Origin: Planctomycetota bacterium
Lineage (GTDB): Bacteria > Planctomycetota > Phycisphaerae > UBA1845
Direction: 5' to 3'
Assembly (NCBI GenBank): GCA_030616775.1
Contig: JAUWWQ010000026.1
Coordinates: 1 to 56,610 of the forward strand
DNA: 56,610 nt
Below are positions 17,401 to 26,191 of the stretch, one piece after another. Position 1 is the stretch's first letter. Each line of letters opens with the position of its first letter. The notes beneath the pieces were generated by a model. That model was given only the letters and a program-made list of their open reading frames with translations, was not told the DNA's origin and made no database searches. Position numbers and translations under genes: made by a program.

Positions 17401-18972
17401 CGTGCTGACACATGCGTTGGAATCGGTAACCGTTATACACGCCTGATACGAACCAGGACCGGCGGTTGTCACGGCGGTTGTCACATCGAACGTCGGGTTG
17501 GGCACTGTCGTACCGCTGAGATATATGGCCCCATCACCCGTCCATGAGTACGAGTAGAGGCCGGTTCCGCCTGAAGCGGTCGGTGCTCCGCCGACACTCG
17601 GATCGGGTACTACGTCTTCGCAAACCGCAACGTCGGCACCCGCATTCGCCGCCGGAACATCGTATATCGTCACCGTTGCGCAATCCGTCGTACTCACGCA
17701 TGTGTTGGAGTCGGTCACCGTCACACACACCTGATACGAGCCGGGTTCGGCGGTTGTGACACCGAACGTCGGGTTGGCCACGATCGTGCTGCTGAGGTAG
17801 CTCGCGCCGGTGCCGCTCCACACATACGTGTATGGGCCGAGTCCGCCGGAGCCGGTCAGGGAGCCGCCGACCGCCGGATCGGCCGCATCCTCGCAAAGCG
17901 TTATATCACTTCCGGCGTCGGCGGCCGGAAGCGCATTGACCGTAATCGTGGCGCAGTCTTCGACGCTGTCGCAGGAGTTGACGTCGGTAACGGTCACGCA
18001 CGCCTGATAGGAGCCCACCGCCGCCAGCGACACACCAAATGACGGATTCGAGGAAAACGTGCTGCTCAGATAAGTGACGGCCGTTCCGGTCCACAAATAC
18101 GTGTATGGCGCGGTACCGCCTGTGGCCGTCGGGGCCCCACCGATCGTAGGATCAGAGGCGTCGGCGCAGACCGCGATGTCGCTGCCGGCGCTGCCCGTCG
18201 GCCTGGGGTCTACAGAGATAATCTCCTGGCACGTGCTAACACAGCCGTTAGGGTCGGTAACCGTAACGTCGATGGTGATGCTGAGCGGAACCGTTGCGGT
18301 ATAGGTAATATCGTTCGTACCATCCCCTCCGGTTATGTCGCCACCTAAAATCGTCCACTCATAGGTCGAGCCGACACCCTCATCCGGCACCGAGGCCCCG
18401 TTGCCCGTCGACCCTTCGCACACCGGGTCATCGGCTGTCATCACGCAGATCGCAGGTCCGATAAAGATGCCACCGGAATCGATCATGTTCGGCCAGATCG
18501 TAGTTGCGTCGCTGGCTCTGGTGAGCTTTGTAACGAATGGCGGTTCGTCATCCCGGAACGTCACTACGGCCGTGCCGTTGGCAATCGCCGTGAACGTCAG
18601 CTTGGCGATCCTGTGCGGCACCCCTTGCGAGTTCCCGTTGATCACCGCAGCCCAGTCAATGTCGCCGTCGGTGTCCGTCTGGCTGATCTCGACATACCCT
18701 TCGTCGGGCGGAGGGAACTGCAGGTCATTCGGCTCGACGTCCACCAGGGTCATCAACGTGTTGTCGTAGTGCAGGCGCACCTGGACACCGTTGATGGCCG
18801 CCGACAAGTTGGCGATATCCAGCGTCACCTCCACCGTGTCGGTTACCTCGACACACTCTGTCAGGGGATCGACGTTGAGGCTCAGATCATCCTGGGCAAA
18901 CGATGGCCTCACACCCATCATCGCTGCCGACGCCGCCATCAGTACAATGGCAAAAACTTCTTTCCGTTTCAT
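14461..18972 (-). CDS. Giant secreted repeat protein with cohesin-like head and PKD/SprB-like repeats (1503 residues)
   Basis: ATG 18972 has GAGGAG about eight bases upstream. The signal peptide ends near SFAQ (~27). Residues ~28-170 are a cohesin-like domain paralogous to that of the 12990 gene (DDLSLNV, ANLSAAINGVQVRLHYDN). Two interleaved repeat families follow. Type A, ~88 residues and eight copies, has DAGSD-x-x-x-C, VGG-x-PTA-x-GG, PYTY-x-W-x-G, YLS, NPTFDV and CVTVTDAN-x-C. Type B, four copies, has C-x-I...VC...Y-x-W-x-I-x-GG and VTDPNGCV-x-x-CQ. These resemble PKD/SprB-type surface repeats known from gliding bacteroidetes; that resemblance is by eye. The C-terminal ~270 residues form a second type of dockerin-bearing end shared with the gene at 19679, with GDATGDGLQDMLDF and ADLTGDGVVDARDI loops and a basic tail. 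Adhesin or surface filament is the likely role. Confidence 0.87.
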   Translation of the reverse strand: MKRKEVFAIVLMAASAAMMGVRPSFAQDDLSLNVDPLTECVEVTDTVEVTLDIANLSAAINGVQVRLHYDNTLMTLVDVEPNDLQFPPPDEGYVEISQTDTDGDIDWAAVINGNSQGVPHRIAKLTFTAIANGTAVVTFRDDEPPFVTKLTRASDATTIWPNMIDSGGIFIGPAICVMTADDPVCEGSTGNGASVPDEGVGSTYEWTILGGDITGGDGTNDITYTATVPLSITIDVTVTDPNGCVSTCQEIISVDPRPTGSAGSDIAVCADASDPTIGGAPTATGGTAPYTYLWTGTAVTYLSSTFSSNPSFGVSLAAVGSYQACVTVTDVNSCDSVEDCATITVNALPAADAGSDITLCEDAADPAVGGSLTGSGGLGPYTYVWSGTGASYLSSTIVANPTFGVTTAEPGSYQVCVTVTDSNTCVSTTDCATVTIYDVPAANAGADVAVCEDVVPDPSVGGAPTASGGTGLYSYSWTGDGAIYLSGTTVPNPTFDVTTAVTTAGPGSYQACITVTDSNACVSTTDCATVTVNALPVADAGGDITACANELDPTVGGAPTALGGTSPYTYSWTGSGATYLSSTTVANPTFDVSTPTPASYQVCVTVTDASTCVSAIDCATVTIDAVPAANAGADITACANDTSPTVGGAPTAWGGTGPYTYAWTGTGSNYLSDTTAANPTFDVATAGPSTTQVCVTVTDANTCVSVTDCTTVTVYAFPTANAGSDVALCADGADPMVGEAPTGSGGLGPYTYLWTGGGAAYLSDTTAANPTLDVATAGGGSHQVCVTVTDANGCDSAVSCATVTVRALPIADAGSDFALCANASDPVVGGSPTALGGTSPYTYAWTGTGAAYLSSLIVANPTFDVSVAGVGSHDICVTVTDANSCVSATDCAIVSVSIVLDCSITTTDPVCSGTTHDAQVGDAGLGATYDWEVTDGNQDTPDDLFTMTYTAGAGPTVTIDVIVTDISACTNTCQYIVTVASAPPTADAGADFAVCEDAGGQVVGGSPTGLGGTAPYTYDWTGAGAAYLNDTTAANPTFDVASAGVAEHQVCVTVTDVNNCFSAIDCATVTVNPLSDCTISAENLVCAGTGGHAAEVPPTGGTYVWGITGGIIDTGQSTPSITYTAEAGTSLTLTITVTDPNGCVSMCQKEIIVNAPDCTILAADDVCYQSINNFASVPSGVGGEMYGWVITGGEITSGQGTKSINYDAGTGTTVTLVINVTNANGCVNTCQKIVNIIQPSIDVTLELGGVLLPLPTDTITRDVTFVITECGGSIDNRVIPVTVNDTGLGSVIITDTSAAANWISMQEGHTLRRSRQVNYGTCMVAQVTRTGSGSLLTGDFHLGAVAQDNLCDITDFSILATLWNEGIDPNLTTGGDATGDGLQDMLDFAAIQANFFKVGEPVDNCTAAAGITDGGLQPVDAEPIPVGEIRRLPLASVSVESLAFPSASKADLTGDGVVDARDIRAFARRNGLELTPEFTATLDKLEGRKVRSSLRRSGRGLDK
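15290..18210 (-). repeat. Interleaved ~88-residue coding repeats in the 1503-residue protein
   Basis: Eight type A units and three of the four type B units lie in this stretch; the first type B unit lies just upstream of it. The units are clearly homologous but diverged at the DNA level, so this is an old amplification rather than a recent tandem duplication. Each type A unit carries two conserved cysteine pairs, one near its start and one flanking the VTD-x-N-x-C turn. Confidence 0.8.
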
Positions 18973-19678
18973 GACGCATCTCCTCGGTTATTCCGGCGGA
19001 CTCTATCTGTACCGCTCCCTGGCCCTTGTTTATATGACACTCTGATCCCACACAGGATCAAGATCCGTTTCTCAAGTTCGCCTTGCCTGGTTGCAGACGC
19101 CAAAGACACTTCGATCGCCCACTACGAGAAAGCCACGCCGCAATCACCCGGCCGCAGCCAACTCACCACAAACGCTACTTCTGAGCGTTTCGCGCCGGCG
19201 CCATCGGATTCCGCGCAAGCATCAAACCCACGAGGTTCAAGCCGCGTGGAGCAACCCTCCGTAGCTCTAAAGGGGTAGGATCAGGTACACATGCTCCCCC
19301 CAATGGTCCTTCTGGCGACCTCGCTGTCACCAGAGCTGCCTCTGCCCAGCCCTCCAAGTACAGGCAACAGCACTCCTTCCCCGCCTCAACGCTGGCGGTT
19401 TGTGCGCCGGTGAATACCACCCCGAGTCAGAGTCAACCGTGAATATATCACGTCGCCTCATATAATTCAAATGATTCCTTTATCCACTCCTACTTACATC
19501 CACCCCCTGGCTTGCAGGCAAATCGTATGCTTGCCACGTTACCGGTACTTCTCGCCCCCCTAAGACTATACGGCACAAGCAAGGTCCGGACGCCCACGGC
19601 GAGAGCTACCGCCCATTCAGTGTGCTGTCCGGTAAACGGCACTACCATTACCCGCATCCTCACGAGGCTACTGAGACC
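18973..19678. other. 706-bp gap between two giant genes
   Basis: No convincing gene, RNA or mobile element is visible. The first ~100 bases contain the ribosome binding site and presumably the promoter of the minus-strand gene starting at 18972. A TATAAA lies about 60 bases upstream of the ATG, but no well-spaced -35 was found. The rest reads as non-coding. Confidence 0.5.
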
Positions 19679-22600
19679 TTACCGCCTGGGCGGGCGCTGC
19701 CGCGTGGACTTACCCCGCTTTCCGCCTCCATCATCACCTATCGACCTACGGTCGTATTCGGACGGGAGGTCTCCATTCATCAGCGTGATCACGTCGTCCA
19801 TGTCCAGTACACCGTCCTGGTTAAGGTCGGCCGCGATCAAATGCTCGAGCCCCATCTGCCGCAGCTCCCGTACCGATATCGCGCTAATGGGCCCGGAAGC
19901 TGCTGAGGCACCGCCCCCACCACAGCAACTAGGCTCGCTCGCCTGCAGGCAGCTGCCAACGAATATCACCAGGTCAAGAAGGTTGACCTGATTGTCTCCG
20001 TTGATGTTTCCGTCAGGCCCGCCGGTTCCGCAAGGTGTATTTTGATTCGCCTGTGACATGTGCAGCGAGAACAACACACCGAAATCCAGAATGTCGATGA
20101 AGTTGTCGTCGTTGAGGTTGCCGCCGAGCAAGTGGTGTCCGCCTGACCCGCGATCGCCGACGAAGGTCGCCGTGTAACTCCGGCCGTCGCTTGTCGAGAA
20201 GTCGGCGGCCGTGCTACGCAGAGTGTGAAGCTCGTCCCGAGCAGTTATACATTCCCATGCACCACCGGGAATCACCATGTTCGCACCGGAGCCCAGACCA
20301 TTCGTAAACGTCATTGTATGCTCAATCGTGGCGTGGCGCGCCTCGGGGGGACCATCACAGTCCCACAGATCGAAGGTGATGCATCGGTCGAACGGACCGG
20401 CAACGACCGACGAAAGCTCGACATTCACGGTCAAGACCGCCGGCTCCACGGTGACAGCAAAGGTGCACCAGTCCTCGATCCCACACGAATTCACTGCGGT
20501 ACAACTGACCATCGTGGTCCCGGGGGTGAATACCGATCCGCTGGGCGGATCACAGGTCACCGGAACAGAGCCGACATCGCAACTGTCGGTCGCCTGCGGC
20601 GTGATCCACGTAACCACTGCGGTCAAAAGGCCGGGGTCCGGCAACACCGTCATATCACCCGGACACGACGTCAGAATCGGCGGGCTCCCGTTGATCTTTG
20701 CCGGCGTCATGTCGACGAGATTGACCCTGACCTCCTCACCGCCCTGAGCGGTCAGCCGGTTAGGTTCGCCATTCGGCCCGGACGGACGGTATCGTACGTA
20801 CCCTTCGCACTCGGCAATCGCCTGAAACGTAATAACCGCAACGGTGGCCGGCCCCCGAGTCGTGGTGCCGAAGCTGGTGCCTACAACGTAGTCGATGGTT
20901 CCATATACCGGGTCGACGGTCTCGTTGAATTCCAGCGCAAACGCGGAAGAGGGGTCCACCGAGTTGCCAGGGTCGATGCTCACAAACTGGAGCGTTGTAC
21001 TGTCGTATTCCAGGAAGAATTGCGCACCGACAATGGGTACGTCCGAGGCGCCCATCTCGACCCGGACGTCGAACGTCTCGAGGGAAGCGTAACAACCCGG
21101 AACGGGCAGCGACCCGGGCTGGGCGACAAGTTCCAGCAGCGGTCCGGCCTCACAGAAGCAAAAACCGGGTACCAGGTCGCCGCACGTATTGTTTCCGAAA
21201 CAGTCCGCGTCGGTTGTGCACCGGATGGTGTTGATGTCTGTGTTGACACAGACTCCGTCGATACATTCATCAAGTGTGCAGACTAGGGTATCGTCACAAC
21301 CAGCATTGAGCCCGTTAGTTACGGGCTCGTGGTCTACCGAGCCATCGGGGTTGCAGATATCGTCCGTACAGGGATTGCCGTCATCTATAAGGGTCAGGTC
21401 GCCGGTCGACGGGGAACAGCAATAGAGGGTATCGTTATAGTTCGGCGCATAGACACAGGCACCGTCTATGCAAAAGTCATTGGTGCAGACGTTGAAGTCC
21501 TCGCAGGTCGTGTCCGTCACGCTCAACGTAAACGTACCGGTCGCACCGCCCCTCCCATGAACGAGAATCAGATAAGGCACACCCAGCGTCGAACACCAGC
21601 TCACGGACTCCCGGCTGCTGCCTATGTTGTCAGCGTCTCCCACACATGACAAAGCGGCGCAGCTTCCCTGGTAGACGGTCAAGCGCGTGTCATACGAAGC
21701 ACTGGACAACGAGGCCGTCATGAGGTTGTCCGTGCCCACAACGGAATACCAAACGCCGGGCGAATCAACGAAGCCTTCGCCGCAGTCAAGCCCGGTGTCG
21801 TCGTTGATCGCCGTGTTCTCGGTGGACCCCCGGGTACTCGACGGAGCGCTGACCTGCCTGGCGTTTACGCACTCATCCGGGGCACAGGTGATCTCGATGC
21901 TCCCTGATCCTGTCAGGTCACCGGTCGCACCCACGCGGACCTTGTAACAGAGCCCCTGGACGACTCCCGTCGCCACTGCCTTTGAGGTAAGGCCGCAACC
22001 AGGGCCGTTATCGTTGCACACCAGCAGATCGCCATCAGCGACCGGACATGTGCAGGTGTCATAGACAGCCACTCTCGTGTCGAAGTCGGCGTTGCCGCAC
22101 GTGCTGACCGTAAGGACACCGGTGCAGGTGGCTATGTGGTCGTACCAGATATCATTGCTGACCGTGTTCGAGCCGGCTTGGTCGCAACCGCTGCCCGGGT
22201 GTGAGGGACCGTCTGTCGTGGCATCGTAGGTACTGAACGATGTGGCCCCCTCGGCAATCGCCAGGGCTGCGGCGCATTCATCATTAATCACGAAATCAAG
22301 AACGGTTACCGTAACTCCGTTGGAAGGAACTACGGAAATCGGCGTGATAAGGGCGCCGTATTGGCTGAGGAGCATCGTGGGCTGGATTTCATCGCCCGGA
22401 TCTGCCACCACTAATCTGACCTGGAAGTCGCCGGAGGCGTTAGACGAGGCCTTGAAGATGTACGTGCCACAGTACTTCGCTTGCGTGACTGTAAGGGCGC
22501 CCCCTGCATTCATCAGCGTGGCCGCAATCTCGAGCTCAGCCGTGTCGACAATGTCGAAGGCGGCCAGGTTGCTGAAGACCCAGTCCGTCCTGCTTGTGTC

Positions 22601-22882
22601 AACAAATATGCTCTCATTATCCGGCCATGGGGTCACTGGGTCCACCAGCGTCAATGAGCCCGCCGACCCAGACCCCGGAACAATCTCGAGCGTGGTTTGG
22701 TAGCCGCGCAGGCGGTCGGGGTCGACGATGCCGTTGACGAACACTTCAACCGTGATCTCGCCGCCGGGACTGATCGTCGTGACCCCACCTGGGACGACCA
22801 GGCTCAACTCCGCTGCCTGCGCGGAAAGGGCGGCAGTCAAGGCGCCCAGTGTGCAAATACCCCTAATGATTAACAACCTCAT
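19679..22882 (-). CDS. Secreted cohesin-like/cysteine-rich/HYR-like protein with dockerin-like end
   Basis: About 1067 residues from ATG 22882, preceded by a strong GGAAGGGAG; the upstream TTG would overlap that site. The signal peptide ends near SAQA. Residues ~25-200 are the cohesin-like type shared with the 499 and 2496 genes (RLRGYQTTLEI, FVDTSRTDWVF, KYCGTYIF). Residues ~205-465 form two beta domains of the bacterial pre-peptidase C-terminal style: DECAAALAI...FSTYDATTDG...SNDIWYDH, then DECVNARQV...GVWYSV...YDTRLTVYQGSC. A short cysteine block and another cohesin-like domain (residues ~590-720) follow, then an HYR-like domain (SCPGDMTVLPDPG...VSCTAVNSCG). The end is the type shared with the 14461 gene: a beta domain with ARDELHTLRS, loops NLNDDNFIDILDF, NINGDNQVNLLDL and DLNQDGVLDMDDV, then a basic tail. 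Ligand unknown. Confidence 0.86.
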   Translation of the reverse strand: MRLLIIRGICTLGALTAALSAQAAELSLVVPGGVTTISPGGEITVEVFVNGIVDPDRLRGYQTTLEIVPGSGSAGSLTLVDPVTPWPDNESIFVDTSRTDWVFSNLAAFDIVDTAELEIAATLMNAGGALTVTQAKYCGTYIFKASSNASGDFQVRLVVADPGDEIQPTMLLSQYGALITPISVVPSNGVTVTVLDFVINDECAAALAIAEGATSFSTYDATTDGPSHPGSGCDQAGSNTVSNDIWYDHIATCTGVLTVSTCGNADFDTRVAVYDTCTCPVADGDLLVCNDNGPGCGLTSKAVATGVVQGLCYKVRVGATGDLTGSGSIEITCAPDECVNARQVSAPSSTRGSTENTAINDDTGLDCGEGFVDSPGVWYSVVGTDNLMTASLSSASYDTRLTVYQGSCAALSCVGDADNIGSSRESVSWCSTLGVPYLILVHGRGGATGTFTLSVTDTTCEDFNVCTNDFCIDGACVYAPNYNDTLYCCSPSTGDLTLIDDGNPCTDDICNPDGSVDHEPVTNGLNAGCDDTLVCTLDECIDGVCVNTDINTIRCTTDADCFGNNTCGDLVPGFCFCEAGPLLELVAQPGSLPVPGCYASLETFDVRVEMGASDVPIVGAQFFLEYDSTTLQFVSIDPGNSVDPSSAFALEFNETVDPVYGTIDYVVGTSFGTTTRGPATVAVITFQAIAECEGYVRYRPSGPNGEPNRLTAQGGEEVRVNLVDMTPAKINGSPPILTSCPGDMTVLPDPGLLTAVVTWITPQATDSCDVGSVPVTCDPPSGSVFTPGTTMVSCTAVNSCGIEDWCTFAVTVEPAVLTVNVELSSVVAGPFDRCITFDLWDCDGPPEARHATIEHTMTFTNGLGSGANMVIPGGAWECITARDELHTLRSTAADFSTSDGRSYTATFVGDRGSGGHHLLGGNLNDDNFIDILDFGVLFSLHMSQANQNTPCGTGGPDGNINGDNQVNLLDLVIFVGSCLQASEPSCCGGGGASAASGPISAISVRELRQMGLEHLIAADLNQDGVLDMDDVITLMNGDLPSEYDRRSIGDDGGGKRGKSTRQRPPRR

Positions 22883-22986
22883 GAGGCTCCCTTCCAAAAC
22901 GGATAGTCACGTTCAAGCCGCTAGGCTTTCCCCCCTCGACTATCCCCCGACCTCCAGTACCGCCGTCACCGGCAGCGGCCCGGTCG

Positions 22987-25269
22987 TTACGGTTGACACC
23001 GCGTGACGGCACAAGGGTCCGGGAACCCCCGAAACGCGTCCAAGTCGACCGTAACGTCAAGAATACTGATGACCCGCTCAGGCATGCACCCCGTAGCCCC
23101 ATAAACATCAACGTTTTCCAACGTAGCCGAAAGGCACTTATAAACCGTAGTGTCGCACGTGAAGTGCGGCGGCACTGGCGGGTTCATGCAGTCTTCATCG
23201 ATTTCGCAGTAAAACGTATGGAACATGCCACGGAACCCGTCCAGAATCCGAGTCACATCGCGGATGTCCACCCCGCCCCAATTGTCGGTATCCCCCCACT
23301 GCCACAGGGTAGCGCTTACCGGCTCGGAAAGACTGGTGCCGGGGTTTGCAGGATCGCAATCGGTCTGGATACTGTACGTTTTCCCGCCGATCAACTCGAA
23401 GCCCCGCACCTGGACCGTGTCCCAACCTTCCGGACCCGGTGGCAAGTAATCCGGCTCGCAAGGTGGGTTGTCGCATTGTTCTACTTTGCCTCTGTATGTC
23501 GCGCTTCGCACGTACCCGTAGACGCAGGACACATCCGGATCCTCGCCGGTTACCCATATTGCCTGCTCCGGCGGACCGGGTTGCGGTGTAACCCCGATAT
23601 ACCGCGACCCTTCCGTCACCGCCACCGGCGCCGGGCACGCCAGACATACGCCCTCTTGGCAGATACCGTACGGACAATCACTGCCATCGATGCATGCAAC
23701 TTGCACAAGAGCGGGCTCGCCCAACAATCCGGTAACATCCTCCCCGGGCACTGCTCCGCTGGCGACCTTCGTTCTAGTCTGCACGATGCAGTTCTCGACA
23801 GCGACCGGCGTGCCGTCGGAGATCCCCAGGGTGGCCGCGAGGGCTCTGAACTTGAAAGTGGTCACCCAGATACCCAAGTCCGCCACACACGCCGGATCGG
23901 CACGCTCTCCGTCGCATACCCATTGCTGGTTAGCGGTGTAAAAAGCGTCGCCATCGTTCCCCGCAGTCCCCACCAGTGTGATGCAGTAACCCACGTCCTC
24001 CGGAGGACAGTCATCGTGAATCAAACAAGGTAGGCCGTGGTTGACTCCGCCAGAGCAGAATCGGCGGCACGGGGCGTTGATGTCGTCGCCGAACGGGGGG
24101 CAATCGGACGGGAAGAACGATTCGCTCCAGTTGTATCTGATGGGCGAGCCGCAGTCGTATTCGCACGGATCAGGATCGTCGCAGGGGTCCTCGGGGTTCA
24201 CCCCGCATTCACCCACGCCTGCTGGAGGACATTCAGCGTCGGTCGAACAAGGCAGGCCGTCGTAGTCTCCACCGTAGCAAACACCCGTCGGAGCAAGCTC
24301 GAGAACAAGGGGGTCCCAACTGATGACAGCTTCAATGGCTGCCACGGGTTGGATAGTCCCTCCGCAGATGTCGTTCGAGGCGCATCCACTGGCCGTCATA
24401 TGGAACTCGATCTCCACGATATCCCCGACGCTGATCGTCTGAACACCAGGTGCTCGAAGCTCGAGGCTGACGCAACCGTCAGATGGTCCACCCACGCAGA
24501 CGCCGTCTTGGCATTCGTCAATCCAGGTGCACTGATCTCCGTCATCACATGGGACGCCGTCGCTCATCGGGGTGAAGCTGCAGTCGCCCGTTATCAGGCT
24601 ACACCACCCCGTGTGACACTCCGGTGCTTCGGCCATGCAGTCCTTTGGCAACCCGGCGCATACCGGCCCGACGCATGTTCCGGAGACAATGCCAACGCAG
24701 TCGCGATTATCAATGCAGATCTCGCCGTCGTGATCGCCACCCTCACAGACGTCTCGACACGCGTCGTCCACTGTGCAGTTGTTGCCGTCATCACACGGCC
24801 CGGTGCTGGGCGAGTACTGACACCCATTCACTACGTCGCAGGTATCGTCTGTGCAAGGATTCTGGTCGTCGCAATCGGCGTGAGTCTCACACCAAACGCA
24901 CTGGTCGAGAACCTCGCTGCAGAACTTGCCCGGCGGGCAACTGAGAGGCGTACCAGGAATGCATTGCCCGAACGGAACACCGCCGCAGTCCGGATAGGTT
25001 GTGCAACACAGCTCGGTCCCGTTGCAAAACAATCCGTCCTCGCAATCAGAGACATTCCAGCATACGCCGGGAGGGCCAGTAGGGCCGATCAGGCATTCAT
25101 CTTTCGTACACGGATTGCCGTCGTCGCAGTCAGCATCAACGGTACAGGCTTGCACCACCGGTGGGGCAGCCAAAAACAACCCCAGAATCACTGCGAGGCA
25201 TCCACGCCCACTGCAGAACCTCACCACCACCCCCGTGCCAGGCTTCCGTTCCAGCCAGTTCGATGACAT
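22987..25269 (-). CDS. Secreted cysteine-rich protein with cohesin-like and split dockerin-like modules
   Basis: 760 residues; ATG 25269 has AAGGGGG ~9 bases upstream. The signal peptide is about residues 15-41, after a basic leader. Residues ~41-275 are cysteine-rich, mixing CTDC-type repeats (CDDGNPCTKDEC, CDDQNPCTDDTC) with C-x-GG-x-x-DG-x-x-C units like those of the 12990 gene. Residues ~276-545 are a cohesin-like domain starting SLELRAPGVQTISVGD, interrupted by inserted C-x-GG units (CYGGDYDGLPC, CSGGVNHGLPC). Residues ~570-760 are the shared C-terminal module: GSRYIGVT, WDTVQV, GDTDNWGGVDIRDVTRILDGFRG, DVTVDLDAFRG and a short cysteine cap. The two halves are separated by an extra ~45-residue cysteine insertion. 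It is the first gene of the minus-strand series, 104 bases upstream of the 22882 start. Confidence 0.85.
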   Translation of the reverse strand: MSSNWLERKPGTGVVVRFCSGRGCLAVILGLFLAAPPVVQACTVDADCDDGNPCTKDECLIGPTGPPGVCWNVSDCEDGLFCNGTELCCTTYPDCGGVPFGQCIPGTPLSCPPGKFCSEVLDQCVWCETHADCDDQNPCTDDTCDVVNGCQYSPSTGPCDDGNNCTVDDACRDVCEGGDHDGEICIDNRDCVGIVSGTCVGPVCAGLPKDCMAEAPECHTGWCSLITGDCSFTPMSDGVPCDDGDQCTWIDECQDGVCVGGPSDGCVSLELRAPGVQTISVGDIVEIEFHMTASGCASNDICGGTIQPVAAIEAVISWDPLVLELAPTGVCYGGDYDGLPCSTDAECPPAGVGECGVNPEDPCDDPDPCEYDCGSPIRYNWSESFFPSDCPPFGDDINAPCRRFCSGGVNHGLPCLIHDDCPPEDVGYCITLVGTAGNDGDAFYTANQQWVCDGERADPACVADLGIWVTTFKFRALAATLGISDGTPVAVENCIVQTRTKVASGAVPGEDVTGLLGEPALVQVACIDGSDCPYGICQEGVCLACPAPVAVTEGSRYIGVTPQPGPPEQAIWVTGEDPDVSCVYGYVRSATYRGKVEQCDNPPCEPDYLPPGPEGWDTVQVRGFELIGGKTYSIQTDCDPANPGTSLSEPVSATLWQWGDTDNWGGVDIRDVTRILDGFRGMFHTFYCEIDEDCMNPPVPPHFTCDTTVYKCLSATLENVDVYGATGCMPERVISILDVTVDLDAFRGFPDPCAVTRCQP

Positions 25270-26191
25270 TATTTGATACCCCCTTCAGAGTTCCGCACAC
25301 CGATGAGCACCGATGCACTTTGACCGCTGCGTGCCAGCCGCTTCCCCTCGCCAGAGCTTTGCCGTGTGAGCCCCCAACGCCCCCGACGGGACAGAGACTG
25401 ATTTGGCGCGGACGGCACCTTCTCCCTCATTAACCTTCGGTCAATGTACCCGATTTGCCCCCCGGTGACAACACGCATTCCCCAAAAAAGTATCGGACCC
25501 CCCCGACGCGTCACCCTACCTGGAGGCGGGGTAACGACGCTTCGAAGCGAGTATCCCTCAGAACGTTATGAGCCTGACGTGCCAAAGGCAAGCCTGGAAT
25601 TGCCCGCGATTGTTGCCTGACCATCCGAGTATTCTGCCCGCTCCGGGTTCCAGCCAGTGGCGACCGCAGCAACGTACACGCTATCGCACAGCTCTGACAG
25701 CTCTGAGCTTAACTCAAACCGCACCCAATGGTCCGAGAATATGAGCTAAACTGGCCATTGAGGCCTGGATCACGTCGTCGGACCGACCACACGCTCATTA
25801 TCAGCCCCCGCACGGGAACCCTCACAAGCAGGCAACTGCCCTGTTGGTCGGAGCCGTTGCCGGGTGGCTGTCCCCTCCGTGTCCAAGTGCACTGAATCGT
25901 GCCTCGGGCAGCCGGATCCTAGTGCTTGGCACGGTATATGTTGAATCAGGGGCCCGGGCTTGGTATCCCACGTTGTACAGCTTGTGAGCCCGATCCGGGG
26001 CGGGCGGACCGCCGGCTGACCAGTCAGCAGTGGCGCTGGTCCAGCTGGCTTGGCCGGTCGGGCAGAAATAGCAGAAATAGAGGTAAGGGAGAGGGGCTCC
26101 CGCTGAAATGGGGCTTTAGCCGAATACGGTCGCCGATCAGAGTTTCCGGACCTACGGAATGGGGCGGCGAACGGAGGATGGAAGGAGTTCG
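25270..26191. other. ~900-bp gap between divergent secreted-protein genes
   Basis: This gap separates the modular cluster (minus strand) from the PEP-CTERM gene (plus strand) and must hold both promoters. I find no credible ORF, tRNA or repeat. A TTGGCACG at about 25924 recalls the -24 element of a sigma54 promoter, but the -12 element is not at the right spacing. Confidence 0.45.

Noticed and set aside
499-25269. Cellulosome for plant polysaccharide degradation
   Set aside because: Cohesin- and dockerin-like parts are present, but no glycoside hydrolase or carbohydrate-binding domain was seen in any of the nine proteins.
25924-25945. Sigma54-like promoter (TTGGCACG) upstream of the PEP-CTERM gene
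   Set aside because: The -12 element is missing at the required spacing, and the site is ~270 bases from the start codon.
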